A DNA stretch of 64,000 nucleotides from Tieghemiomyces parasiticus (Eukaryota > Kickxellomycota > Dimargaritomycetes > Dimargaritales > Dimargaritaceae). Each line of letters opens with the position of its first letter. Position 1 is the first letter of the stretch. The position numbers and the translations under genes are program-made. The stretch is taken from positions 30,660-94,659 of the forward strand of contig JANBPT010000045.1 in assembly GCA_027575765.1 (NCBI GenBank), in the 5' to 3' direction. Below are positions 22,713 through 32,185 of this stretch, piece by piece. The notes beneath the pieces are model-generated. The model saw only the letters and a program-made list of their open reading frames with translations. It made no database searches and was not told the origin of the DNA.

Positions 22713-23801
22713 ATGCGCACTTACATTCTTTCGCTTCTGGTGGGCCTGCCACTGCTTGGCAGCGACAGCTTGGGCTCCACCGCCGTGGCGGCATCCGACC
22801 ACATCCCCCATAAACCGCCTTCTCCTTGGAAACGAGCCCCCGACTGCTCGTCGGAGGACCTGGGTGTGGGGTCGAGCCAGTGCGAAGCGAAATCCAGCGC
22901 AGCTGAACCGGGACCAGCACGCCAGCTCAACGACCGGTCTGCAAGCGGACTAGCGGGGCGAGGGGTACCTGGGCATGCGAGTGACTGGCCTCGTCCCGCC
23001 AAACGTCGCCGCCCTGCCACTACCGTGTCTGGCTCATCTGCACCACTTGACCTGGACGCGATACCCCCTGAGGAACGGATCTTTTACTTCCTTGCCGTCC
23101 AAGCCGGCCAGCATGTATCACCGCTTCCTTGGATGCTGCCTTCCAAGCCCCTACCGTCCTCCGCTGTAGCCCAGGCCGATGGTACCTCGCCCCTCTCAAC
23201 TGCACAAGACACCCATGAATCCAACCCTGGTCAGCATCTGGTCCATTTCATTCCATCGAGCCCCTCGGGTGGTCGCCGTGTGCGTAGGAAGCGTATAGAA
23301 AAACCGAACGACCTTATTACGGTCTGTCATCAACTCCAGACGAAGGCCCGGTCGGCGCCCAACGATCAAATTGCGCCGTTACCATGGCGTGAATCTAAGC
23401 CTTGTGAAATAAGCTCTATTGTCATTTGGTTGAGAAGGGTAGGGTCTGGCAAAACTGCGTTACCCAAAAGAAAGAACCAGATCTCTGGTTATATCTTTCG
23501 CTCAATGGAAAATCGAATCAAGTCCGGATATGTTACATATGGCCCAAATATCCTATACGAGGTGTACCTGGATCCAACGGACTCAAAAATGAAGTCGCGT
23601 ATGATATTTAATTTTGACACCGATGACTGTAAGGATCTCCCGACCCGCATCCCCAACAGTATGCCTCAGGTTAGCATGGTGACCATCCTCGGTCCTGCTC
23701 GTGACATTCAGCAGCTCGAGGCGCATATTCAAAAAGAGCTGAATAGCTATGATTCCCTTCAGTCGGCTTCGCCTCTATCTGCGGCTCCCGTAAATCGTTG
23801 A
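22713..23801 (+). CDS. Secreted hypothetical protein with basic clusters
   Basis: Not recognised. The ATG at 22713 opens a 362-residue protein with a strong signal peptide (MRTYILSLLVGLPLLGSDSL, cleavage probably near residue 22-28). A KR pair at 40-41 would suit Kex2 processing. Two basic clusters follow: KRRR at 97-100 and RRVRRKR at 188-194. These could be nuclear localisation signals or further Kex2 sites. The C-terminal third (about 245-345) is better ordered, with YVTYGPNILYEVYLDP and MIFNFDTDD, and may be a small globular domain. Seven cysteines are spread over the sequence. It is flanked by two copies of direct repeat B. The long frame, signal peptide and ordered C-terminus support a real gene. 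Confidence 0.7.
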   Translation: MRTYILSLLVGLPLLGSDSLGSTAVAASDHIPHKPPSPWKRAPDCSSEDLGVGSSQCEAKSSAAEPGPARQLNDRSASGLAGRGVPGHASDWPRPAKRRRPATTVSGSSAPLDLDAIPPEERIFYFLAVQAGQHVSPLPWMLPSKPLPSSAVAQADGTSPLSTAQDTHESNPGQHLVHFIPSSPSGGRRVRRKRIEKPNDLITVCHQLQTKARSAPNDQIAPLPWRESKPCEISSIVIWLRRVGSGKTALPKRKNQISGYIFRSMENRIKSGYVTYGPNILYEVYLDPTDSKMKSRMIFNFDTDDCKDLPTRIPNSMPQVSMVTILGPARDIQQLEAHIQKELNSYDSLQSASPLSAAPVNR

Positions 23802-23809
23802 ATAGGGGC

Positions 23810-24315
23810 CATTGAAGATGGTGTGAGGGTCGAAAACAAGGAAAATCAGCCCCGCTGCAGCATTTCCATTCGATGATCTGTCCGGCCCTCTCCTCTGTCG
23901 CTGGCCCCAGACCCACCATCCGAGGATAGTGCCGTTCCTGCAGCCTGGTTGAAGGACCATACATTTGTTCCTCCGAATTTCAGTTCGACATTGCATTTTT
24001 GTTCAACCGCTGCCAAAGTTCCCCTTATTTCATACGTTTACATCTATCTGTGCACCATCAATTTTTACCGGTGTTTTGGTTGTTTCCTTTTTTACCATTA
24101 GTCCATTTCATCCACTATACTCTCACCTGTGGCATAATCATAATCTCAGGCCAATTTGGTATCTTCCCTTCGGCTTGTATTGTTTCCTATAACTTCTTAT
24201 CTCTTCCCACAGCGGCTTCAGATCAGTGTTTTAATGCCAGCAGCCCCCTCCCAATATAGTTGCCAGTGGATCGTATACGAGAGGTAGCGCACCTTGCCTC
24301 TCCAGGAAACTTCAC
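23810..24315. repeat. Direct repeat B, copy 2 (diverged)
   Basis: Homologous to 21580-22080 in direct orientation; see copy 1. It begins almost at the stop codon of the secreted gene at 22713-23801. Confidence 0.6.
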
Positions 24316-25826
24316 CCCGATTTTTAATCACACCTCTCTCCGTCCTTCTTTTCTCTGCTCTCCAATATACCGGCTCGTTAGCTGCTCTCTAGCCTTTTGA
24401 CTTCCTCCCCCTTTAGATTACCTCGGCTGGAAGTTGGAGCCTTTTGAACTTTATGTGAGTGAGTGGATAGCGGTCCGATAGGGCAGAAGATGAGTGACGT
24501 TCCCCTGCCCATCCTCCTGCCTTTGATTTCATGTGTGCTCCCTATTGGCTACTCTAGGCGGAAGGTAATCTCGAATTACGTTGCGACGGCTGGCCTGCGT
24601 CATTAGTGCTCGCTTTGTTTGAAACGGGTCGTTGTGGTAGATGAAATACAAGCCTCAGCAACCCTCAGTCGTCAGCCACATTCCAGGCCGCTATTTGATG
24701 GCGAGGATGACCAACCAGATTAATACCAATCGTAGGTCATCACCGCTTTTACCCATATCCACCCCAATTCCGCACCCCTGACAATATCAACGGTAACCTT
24801 AATGTAAACACCACATTACCTCCTCTATCTAAATGTAAACCCCACCGCTTACCAGGTCCTTGTATTGTTCATGGCCCAGACCTCGACCAGCGTAGCGTTC
24901 CCGGGGACAATCCCACCATCTTCCACACGCATAGAACGGCTATGTAAGCCGCCGAGGGAGCTTCTCAACGAAGGAAATCGTAATTTAAGCCATTATATTA
25001 TTATTATACCGATCCCCCGTCTTCGCACCTACCACGACTGTAGACATCTACTTGAAGCATATAGTATAATTTACCGTACTTCCATAATGGTATACTAAAC
25101 CCCCCATTTCGCTTAACATGCTGCCATACGATAGTTCCTAACTGCCATTAAATTTTCCGTGAGCTTCCCTTCAGACCTCGTCCTGCTCGTACATTAGTGA
25201 GATAGGACAGGGTTTAACGGGTGGACGAGGTGTCGAGCATGGCCGACAGAGAAGAAGGGAATAGAAAAGCCTTGGCATCGGATACGATAGGACGGAGTGA
25301 TAATATCGGAAGGCGCCGGCCCACCGGTGGAGTGTTGGGACCCGGACTGTCGGGTCTTCCCATAATGGGACCCTGGCCTGGTCGTGGTGCATCCGACCTG
25401 TCTCCCGGTTGATTTTATTTTCAATCCCCCGACCCGCCTGTATTTTATGTGCGAAGTTATGATCCCCGATTGGAGGTTGAAGTGGAAATTCTTTCCCTAG
25501 TGAAACTGCCTCTGGCCACCACACCCTGCCTCCTCTATATGTCGGCCGGTAGAATCGGGTCACCGGTCAGCCATTGGCGAGGCCGGCGTGGTCGGCAAAG
25601 GGCGGTGGGGTGCATTGGTGAGAGAAGGGGAAGCGATAGGACCCGTGCCCAGCGCCCATTGACCACCCGACGTGAGTGGGTTGGAAGGCAACAAAGAGAT
25701 GGGCGGTAATGAGAGGTGGGGCGTGTGTGAGGGCCGCAGGTGGGGAGGTGGCGAGCGGAAGATAAGGCGGATGGAGTCCAAGTGATAGACAGCCGTTGCG
25801 CTCCTCTCCTTCCCCTTCTCAACTCA

Positions 25827-25834
25827 TATAAATA
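25827..25834 (+). promoter_or_regulatory. TATA element of secreted protein gene
   Basis: TATAAATA is found 252 bases before the ATG at 26086 and is followed by a CT-rich leader, which is a typical core promoter arrangement. Confidence 0.5.
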
Positions 25835-26085
25835 CTCCATGGAGTCGCTGCCTAGGACACAACCCATCAACACCACCGCCACCAGTATTTCGCCTTCGCT
25901 TCAACCGTTACTATCGATTCGACGGCATTGTTCCCCTTGCCGCTCGACTGTTCGCTCACCCACGTCCTTACATCTCGATTGTTGGTTGAACTCAAGGCTG
26001 CTTATACTACCCGTCGGCCGGTATCCCGCCTCTTTACCCCTCCCACCCTTGTCTTTCCCCTCCCCGAAAAGTACTCGTCCCCACC

Positions 26086-27183
26086 ATGAAGTTTCAAGTC
26101 GCCGCCTTGTTTCTCGTGGCTTTGGCTGTGCAGAATCAGCGCACACTAGCCAGCTCCCAATATAACGATCAGGTTTCCAATTTGTATGGCGCTCCTCCAA
26201 GTCGCCCGGTCAATGAGGGGTTCAACCCCGACTATCCTAAGAAAGGGGTCGACCAGGGGGTCAATACGTTGGACGACTTCCAGAACAATGGACCCCCCCT
26301 CGACCCCCAATCTGCTATGCCTTACACCCAATTGGAGGCAGAGGCTCTTGGTGAAACGCCCAAGTCCAGTGACAATAGCAAGGGATTATGGTCGTCGGTA
26401 ACCAGCAAGGTCACCGCTCGCTTCCCGAAAGGCACTGAGGAGGGAAAGTTCTTTAAGAATTACTGCCAACCCATTCTCACCGGTAAACAGCGTAGCCTGT
26501 TCGCCCGCGTCACTCATTCCGCGAATAGTGCGGTTTCGCGGGTAGTGGGCAACCCGGCCCCCAAAAAATCATCTCTCGAGGTGGCTGCCGAGTACCTGGT
26601 CGACGCCTTGTACCGTGCCCGCCGTGGTAAGAAATCCGGTGACGTGGTGGCTGGCGAGAACGGCCTTCCAAAACTGCCGGGTGCCATTTACTGGATTCCG
26701 CCCCCCACTGTCTTTTCTAGCCCAACGGTTGCCGAACCCGGCCAAATGAAATACTATCAGGACGCCGCCAAGGCAGGCGGCAAGAAGAGTCCAATCTTCC
26801 TGGTACCCACTGCGCCAGAAGACTACGAGGCTAGCTACAAACCTAGCTTCGCCGCTGACGTGCAACTGGTCATGGGAATCTGCCATGGTGATGATAAATA
26901 TCCTACCATTGGTGCGGCTAATACCGACAGTGTTGGTAACAGTGGTCCGCCGAATAACCTGTATAATGGCTACCCTCAGCAGGATGACCTCTTGACTCCC
27001 ACCAATTACCAGAACGGCGATAGCTATCCTCCCCTTGGTTATCAAAACAGCAACGGTTACCGGCCTACCGAAGGCCAGAGCTTAAGCTACTATGATCAAT
27101 CCAACGTCGGCGGTAAGCAGCCGTACCGCGACCTCCCTCCCTCCGCTAACTACCAGAACGCGCCCTATGAGCACCAGGGTTAG
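26086..27183 (+). CDS. Secreted hypothetical protein with Tyr/Asn-rich C-terminus
   Basis: Not recognised. This 365-residue, single-exon protein starts with a clear signal peptide (MKFQVAALFLVALAVQ, cleavage likely near the LASS at 21-24). The middle (about 110-270) is the more ordered part, with KFFKNYCQPILTGKQRSLFARVTH, VAAEYLVDALYRARRGKK and ICHGDDKYP; it contains only two cysteines. From about 275 the protein becomes a low-complexity tail rich in Asn, Tyr, Gly, Pro and Gln with recurring YQN and NGY units. Such tails occur in secreted wall-associated or adhesive proteins, but this is only an analogy. Codon use (C-ending codons) is like that of neighbouring real genes. Its ATG lies in a CCACCATGA context. 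Confidence 0.75.
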   Translation: MKFQVAALFLVALAVQNQRTLASSQYNDQVSNLYGAPPSRPVNEGFNPDYPKKGVDQGVNTLDDFQNNGPPLDPQSAMPYTQLEAEALGETPKSSDNSKGLWSSVTSKVTARFPKGTEEGKFFKNYCQPILTGKQRSLFARVTHSANSAVSRVVGNPAPKKSSLEVAAEYLVDALYRARRGKKSGDVVAGENGLPKLPGAIYWIPPPTVFSSPTVAEPGQMKYYQDAAKAGGKKSPIFLVPTAPEDYEASYKPSFAADVQLVMGICHGDDKYPTIGAANTDSVGNSGPPNNLYNGYPQQDDLLTPTNYQNGDSYPPLGYQNSNGYRPTEGQSLSYYDQSNVGGKQPYRDLPPSANYQNAPYEHQG

Positions 27184-28759
27184 TGACTAACGCCGAAAAG
27201 ATCTAATGGCCATGGAGTCCTTGAACTATGTTTGCCCCTTCTTTAAAGCCTTGTATATTTTGGAGTACTTGACGATATCTGGTCGAGCTGTCTTCGTTTA
27301 TATCCTATTTCTCCTTTAAAAAAATATATCTGATTTCCTTACTTTCTACGATCTTTGTATCCGCCTCGTCTGTATTTTCATCTTTAAAACTATTTTTATT
27401 ACATTCTCCTCTTGATCTTTATATCTATCTGGCTGTTCTGTTAGGCTGTATCTGGTTGCCCACAGCCCTCCATGCCCTCGATTCTCTAGCTCTCTGTCTT
27501 CACCGCGCTGTAAATAAATGACTTTATACCCCACGTCTTTTATCATTGTGATTTTTAAACTGCTGAACTGTGACCCCCCTACAGGGGTGTTTAAATGTCT
27601 TTCATACCCCTCCGATGTGATTGGCCATGGTCCAACTCTGTACGCAGCAGGCCGCCTGTTCATTATAACACCAAGCACAAGTCGATGATATTTCCCGTGG
27701 CTAGTGGCAGTGTAGCGTGTAACAGTTATTCCAGTCAAGGTCTAGCTACTGTGGTGCCTACTGGTGCTATATTTGGTGAATATCCTCCTAGTCGTTTAGA
27801 GTGAAAACAGGGCCTTACATCAACAGTGATGGGCGGCCCTGGCAAGCTCTACATTCCCAGTAGAGCGGCGGCGTGCCTCAATTGGCACTGGGCTGCTGAA
27901 AACTCCCTCCCTTATACCCCGATGACTAATGGCTCTCTGTGCGAGTTGTCGAGGCAGACCAGAAGCTCGTCACCGTTACTAACGACGGTGGTCCATTCGG
28001 CAGCCACTGGCCTCGGTGGATGGCATGGGAGAAAGAAGGGGGGGGCATCGGGCGAAAAAAGGGGTTACACCGGTGGAGCCGATCGGCAATGAAACTGTGA
28101 TGACCCTAGTGGCTGGGCTGGGCTGCATAATCCGGAGGCTCTGGATGCAGAATGGTGCATAGGGATGAGGGTGGGAGGTTAGAGGACTGTCGTAAGTCCA
28201 GAGCCAGCTCCTCGACCTTATCAAATGAGCGGTCCAGCCTGGGAGGGGTTGCCTGTAGGATAGGTAAGATGTCTGTATAAATCGGCTAGCCACATGTACA
28301 TGGCAGGGTAGGGTTGTTCACTAGTATGGCCGCTGTCGATTTACTTTGGCTTGCGACTTGAGAAGTTCAGCTACGTAAGGCAAACCCGCTGGTTAGACGC
28401 GGGTTGGTGCATTTAACTTCCACATGGGCGTAAGGGTATAATATCGAGAGACGGGAACCACCCCTGATACCAATTTAAATCGAGGTTAAATTAGATAACT
28501 TGCTAATTCTGACACTAGTGAGTTTATTTAAACTAACATACAAACAAAAGGCCCAGACACTAATTCCCCATGTATCAGGCACCATATATTGTAAGAGACG
28601 CGATAATTTATTAATCGGGTAATACACTCGAGTAATCAGCCAGCTTTCATTAGCTCGCCTTAAAGGATTTGCAAAGCGATTCTCAAAAGTGGCTGGTAAT
28701 TAGAGAATAAATAGAAAAAGTTCTGACAATCTTGTCAAGGCTCTCGTACACTTGGTCGG
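27184..28759. other. Convergent intergenic region
   Basis: T-rich sequence follows the secreted gene. No gene is supported. The stretch 27300-27600 has faint similarity to the LTR family described further on, too weak to call. Confidence 0.45.
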
Positions 28760-31700
28760 TTAGGCGGTAGCTATAGTGAGTTTCTCGTCATTCACATCCT
28801 TCTCGTCACCGGCGACCGCCTGGTAAGGGTTGACGGTCTTACCGCTGAGCCAGATCAGCTTATCGTCGCTGGCCTCTTGCTCGACCGATACGGTGGTGGT
28901 CATGCGGGCAATAGGGATTATGGGATCGCGGAATACAGGCTTAAGCATACGGCGTTTGACGAGCTTGTACATCTCACTGATAAACAAAAACAGGATGATG
29001 GAGAGGACCACAATGACCCATTCCCAGCTAATGGGTTTGTGCTTAAACACCTTGGTGTTCACCGTTGGGATGTACAGCGTGGGGAATACAATGAGACTGC
29101 AAACGGTGATGGATATGGCGAGATACCGGTTGGCCAGGAAGCGACTATGGAAGTCGTCACCAGCGGCACGGTTGGCGCGGGTCCACCAACCCCACCACTG
29201 GGGGTTACGTAGGCTGCGGCAGTTGTAGGCGTGGAGCAAGGTCAGGAACGTCATGGTGGCGTACAGAGTCCCACGCGCCCTAAACACGGTATCGCAAACA
29301 TCCGTATAGGTACTGTTGCAGTTCTCTCCGAGGTTGCCGTCGCCGAACGCAAACAAGACGAGGACGAAATTAAGTAAACAGATAATACCCATCGTTCCAC
29401 CGTAGAAAAGGATGTCGACAACCACCTCGCGGGTGAATATACCGTGGCGGACCGGGCGGGGCGCACGGCGCATGGTATCCGGAGCGTTGGGTTCCATACC
29501 GAGGGACATGGCCGGGGGTGAGCTGGTCAGCATATTGGTGAAGAGGATCTGTACCGGAGAGAGCGGGAACACCGAGCTACCCGAGGCATCAATGAAGGCC
29601 AGGCCGATGAGGAGCGGGATGACCTCGGCGGTGTTTCCCGACACCATATGGCAAACGAACCGCTGGATATTGTTGAAGATGCGGCGGCCTTCGGCGATGG
29701 CCCGTACAATGGTGGCAAAATTGTCGTCGGTGAGGACGATGTGGGAGGCCTGCTTGGCCACGTCGGAACCTTGTAGACCCATAGCGATACCAACGTTGGC
29801 GATCTTGAGACTGGGTGAGTCGTTAACGCCGTCACCCGTCATGGCCACAATTCGCTGGCGGCGGTGGAGGGCCTGGATCATCTTGACCTTGGTATCGGGG
29901 CTGCACCGTGCGATCACGTGGGGCAATTCGCCCAGGGCATCTACTTCCTCGTCGGTGAGGGCGTCAAACTGAGGGGCGGTCATAACCAGTTGGTTGCTCG
30001 CCTTTTCCGGGTCACCACCCATGGCTACGACCGCGGTATCAGGGGACGTGTCGGTCACCTTGAGGGGCCGGGTGGCGTACTCGAGCGGAAGATCGGAGGG
30101 CAGGATCCCCACCTCGCGGGCGATGGCCGCGGCGGTGGCCGGGTGGTCGCCCGTCAGCATGTGGACGGTGATGCCGGCGTCATAACACTCCTGTACGCTG
30201 GGCCAGGATTCCGGGCGCGGCGGGTCGTAGATACCGGCGAGCCCCAAAAAGGTCATGCTGCAGTCCAGGTCCTCGCGAATCCAGCTCGTGGGATCGGCAG
30301 GCAGGTCGTGAAGTGGCAAGGGACGGTAGGCCAGGGCAAGCACGCGCAGACCCTGGGTGGCCAGGGCGTCGACCTGGGCGCCGATGGCCTCGTGGTGGAT
30401 GGGACTTAGACGCCGGCGGACTCCGTCGCGGTAAATGTGGGTACAGCACTCCAGTACACGCTCGGTGGCGCCCTTTAGATAGGCAACACCCAGTCCGTCG
30501 CGCGGGCCGGGTGACAGGTTGTCGTGGACGGACGGGGTGTGGAGGTCGAGGCTGTGGCGTGAGGATATGGACGGGGTGTAAGGGTCATTGACAATCGTGG
30601 CCTCCAGGCCTGTGGTGATGGGTGCCGGGTAGCGGTCAAAGGCGGCCGGTGCCAGGCGGTATACCACGCTCATGCGCTTGACTGAGGAGTCGAAGGGGAA
30701 CTCGGCCAGCAGCGTGAAGGCCGGCCCGCCGCCTGACTGGGTACCGTCGGTGGTGGTGGTGGTAAGCACGGGCTTGCCCAGGTTCAGCTTGGTGGCAAAC
30801 ACCTGGAGGGCGGTCTCGGTGGGGTCGCCCTGGCTCACCCATTCATCGGCCACCTTATCGTGCTTGAGTTCGGCCATATTGCAGAGGGCGGCGGCCAGGG
30901 TGAACTGGGTGGTGGCGGGGTCGAGTTCGGCTGGATCGATGCGGCGTGTCGGAACCTCCTCATCGGCGAACCGAATATTGCGCGTCGGTTCATTACCTTG
31001 GTTGCCGTCGTCATTATCATCAGTTGGGGCCACAGGGGGTACCTCAAAGTGCAGGAGATCGCCACGCGGGACGAACCCTTGACCCGTCACTTTGAAATTG
31101 CCTGACGAAGGCAACCAAGCGCTGCGCAAGACCATGCGGGACTGGGTGAGCGTACCGGTCTTGTCGGAACAAATATTGGTCACGGAGCCTAGGGACTCGA
31201 GGGCGGCGAGTTTGCGCACGAGTGCGCGGTTCTTGGCCATGCGGCGCACGCCAACCGCCATGGTGAGGGTGACAACAGCGATTAGGCCCTCGGGGATGAG
31301 AGCAATTCCTAGCCCAATGGCGTAGATAGCCACCTCACCAGTTACATTGAACTTGTTGGCGGCGAACACGACCACCGCGAAGATGCACGCCAGACCAAAC
31401 AAAAAATAGGCCATCCGGTCGAGACCCTTCTGAAGCGGCGTCTTCTGAGTTTCGCCGGTATCCATCAAGGTCTTGGCGATCTTTCCAATCTCGGACTGCA
31501 TGGCTACACCGGTGACGATGCCACGCCCGCGGCCCTTGGTGACGGTGGTGCTGGCGAAGGCTACGTTGGTACGGTCGCCTAGGGGCTCGTCAGGGTCGTC
31601 GAGGGCCGTGGTGGTCTTGGCCACGGGCAGGGACTCCCCGGTAAGTAAAGCCTCATCAATCTCAAGGTTGGAGACCTCGAAAAGGCGACAGTCGGCGCCG

Positions 31701-32185
31701 ACGACATCACCCAGTTCGACAACCAGGATGTCGCCAACGGTAAGCTCCTCGGTGGGGATAGCGACCAGTCGACCATCGCGGACCACGCGGGAGGTCGGAG
31801 AGGCCATGCGACGCAGGGCGTCCATGGTCTTCTCGGCGCGGTACTCCTGGAAGAAGCCAATGGTGACATTAAGAGCCACGATGAAGGTGATCACTCCACC
31901 TTCGATCCAGTCCTTGACGACAAAGGAGAGCACCAGAGCGGCGAGGAGGACCAGGGTCATGGCGTTGGCCACCTGGCGGAAGGCCACGCGGAACGGGTTG
32001 ACACCGCCCTGACCGCGCAGACGATTGAGACCGTGCTCGGCATGACGGGCCGAGACCACAGCGGTGCTCAGGCCGGCAGCAGTGTCGGTAGCGAGTCGTT
32101 GAGTAACATCGTCGACGGAGAAGGTGTGGTAGGGTGGGAGCTGCTGGTCCGGAGTTTGCTTGGAAAAGCGGGAGAAAAAATGCAT
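28760..32185 (-). CDS. ENA-type Na+ (Na+/K+) P-type ATPase
   Basis: A type IID P-type ATPase of 1141 residues, exporting sodium (and in some members potassium) at the plasma membrane. The ATG at 32185 gives MHFFSRFSKQ; the frame reaches further upstream only through non-ATG codons. Order: N-terminal actuator part (RQVANAMTLVLLAALVLSFVVKDWIEGGV, typical of ENA), the LTGESLPV motif, phosphorylation motif DKTGTLT with Asp about 341, nucleotide-binding domain with KGATERVLE, and TGDGVNDSPSLK, followed by six C-terminal membrane helices. All catalytic motifs are intact. The N domain carries a loop with acidic DDNDDG and a Ser/Pro-rich insertion around PYTPSISSRH. No introns. It is transcribed away from the OSR1-like kinase gene. 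Confidence 0.93.
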   Translation of the reverse strand: MHFFSRFSKQTPDQQLPPYHTFSVDDVTQRLATDTAAGLSTAVVSARHAEHGLNRLRGQGGVNPFRVAFRQVANAMTLVLLAALVLSFVVKDWIEGGVITFIVALNVTIGFFQEYRAEKTMDALRRMASPTSRVVRDGRLVAIPTEELTVGDILVVELGDVVGADCRLFEVSNLEIDEALLTGESLPVAKTTTALDDPDEPLGDRTNVAFASTTVTKGRGRGIVTGVAMQSEIGKIAKTLMDTGETQKTPLQKGLDRMAYFLFGLACIFAVVVFAANKFNVTGEVAIYAIGLGIALIPEGLIAVVTLTMAVGVRRMAKNRALVRKLAALESLGSVTNICSDKTGTLTQSRMVLRSAWLPSSGNFKVTGQGFVPRGDLLHFEVPPVAPTDDNDDGNQGNEPTRNIRFADEEVPTRRIDPAELDPATTQFTLAAALCNMAELKHDKVADEWVSQGDPTETALQVFATKLNLGKPVLTTTTTDGTQSGGGPAFTLLAEFPFDSSVKRMSVVYRLAPAAFDRYPAPITTGLEATIVNDPYTPSISSRHSLDLHTPSVHDNLSPGPRDGLGVAYLKGATERVLECCTHIYRDGVRRRLSPIHHEAIGAQVDALATQGLRVLALAYRPLPLHDLPADPTSWIREDLDCSMTFLGLAGIYDPPRPESWPSVQECYDAGITVHMLTGDHPATAAAIAREVGILPSDLPLEYATRPLKVTDTSPDTAVVAMGGDPEKASNQLVMTAPQFDALTDEEVDALGELPHVIARCSPDTKVKMIQALHRRQRIVAMTGDGVNDSPSLKIANVGIAMGLQGSDVAKQASHIVLTDDNFATIVRAIAEGRRIFNNIQRFVCHMVSGNTAEVIPLLIGLAFIDASGSSVFPLSPVQILFTNMLTSSPPAMSLGMEPNAPDTMRRAPRPVRHGIFTREVVVDILFYGGTMGIICLLNFVLVLFAFGDGNLGENCNSTYTDVCDTVFRARGTLYATMTFLTLLHAYNCRSLRNPQWWGWWTRANRAAGDDFHSRFLANRYLAISITVCSLIVFPTLYIPTVNTKVFKHKPISWEWVIVVLSIILFLFISEMYKLVKRRMLKPVFRDPIIPIARMTTTVSVEQEASDDKLIWLSGKTVNPYQAVAGDEKDVNDEKLTIATA

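Larger units (their letters stand above)
23802..26085. other. Intergenic region with repeat copy B2
   Basis: Repeat B copy 2 occupies about 23810-24315. The remainder shows no supported gene. The final 250 bases before 26086 contain a TATA element and a pyrimidine-rich leader. Confidence 0.5.

Noticed and set aside
27300..27600. Possible fifth, very decayed LTR copy after the secreted gene
   Set aside because: Only short matches (CCGCCTCGT, an AAATAAATGAC near the end) in T-rich DNA; not above what low complexity could give.
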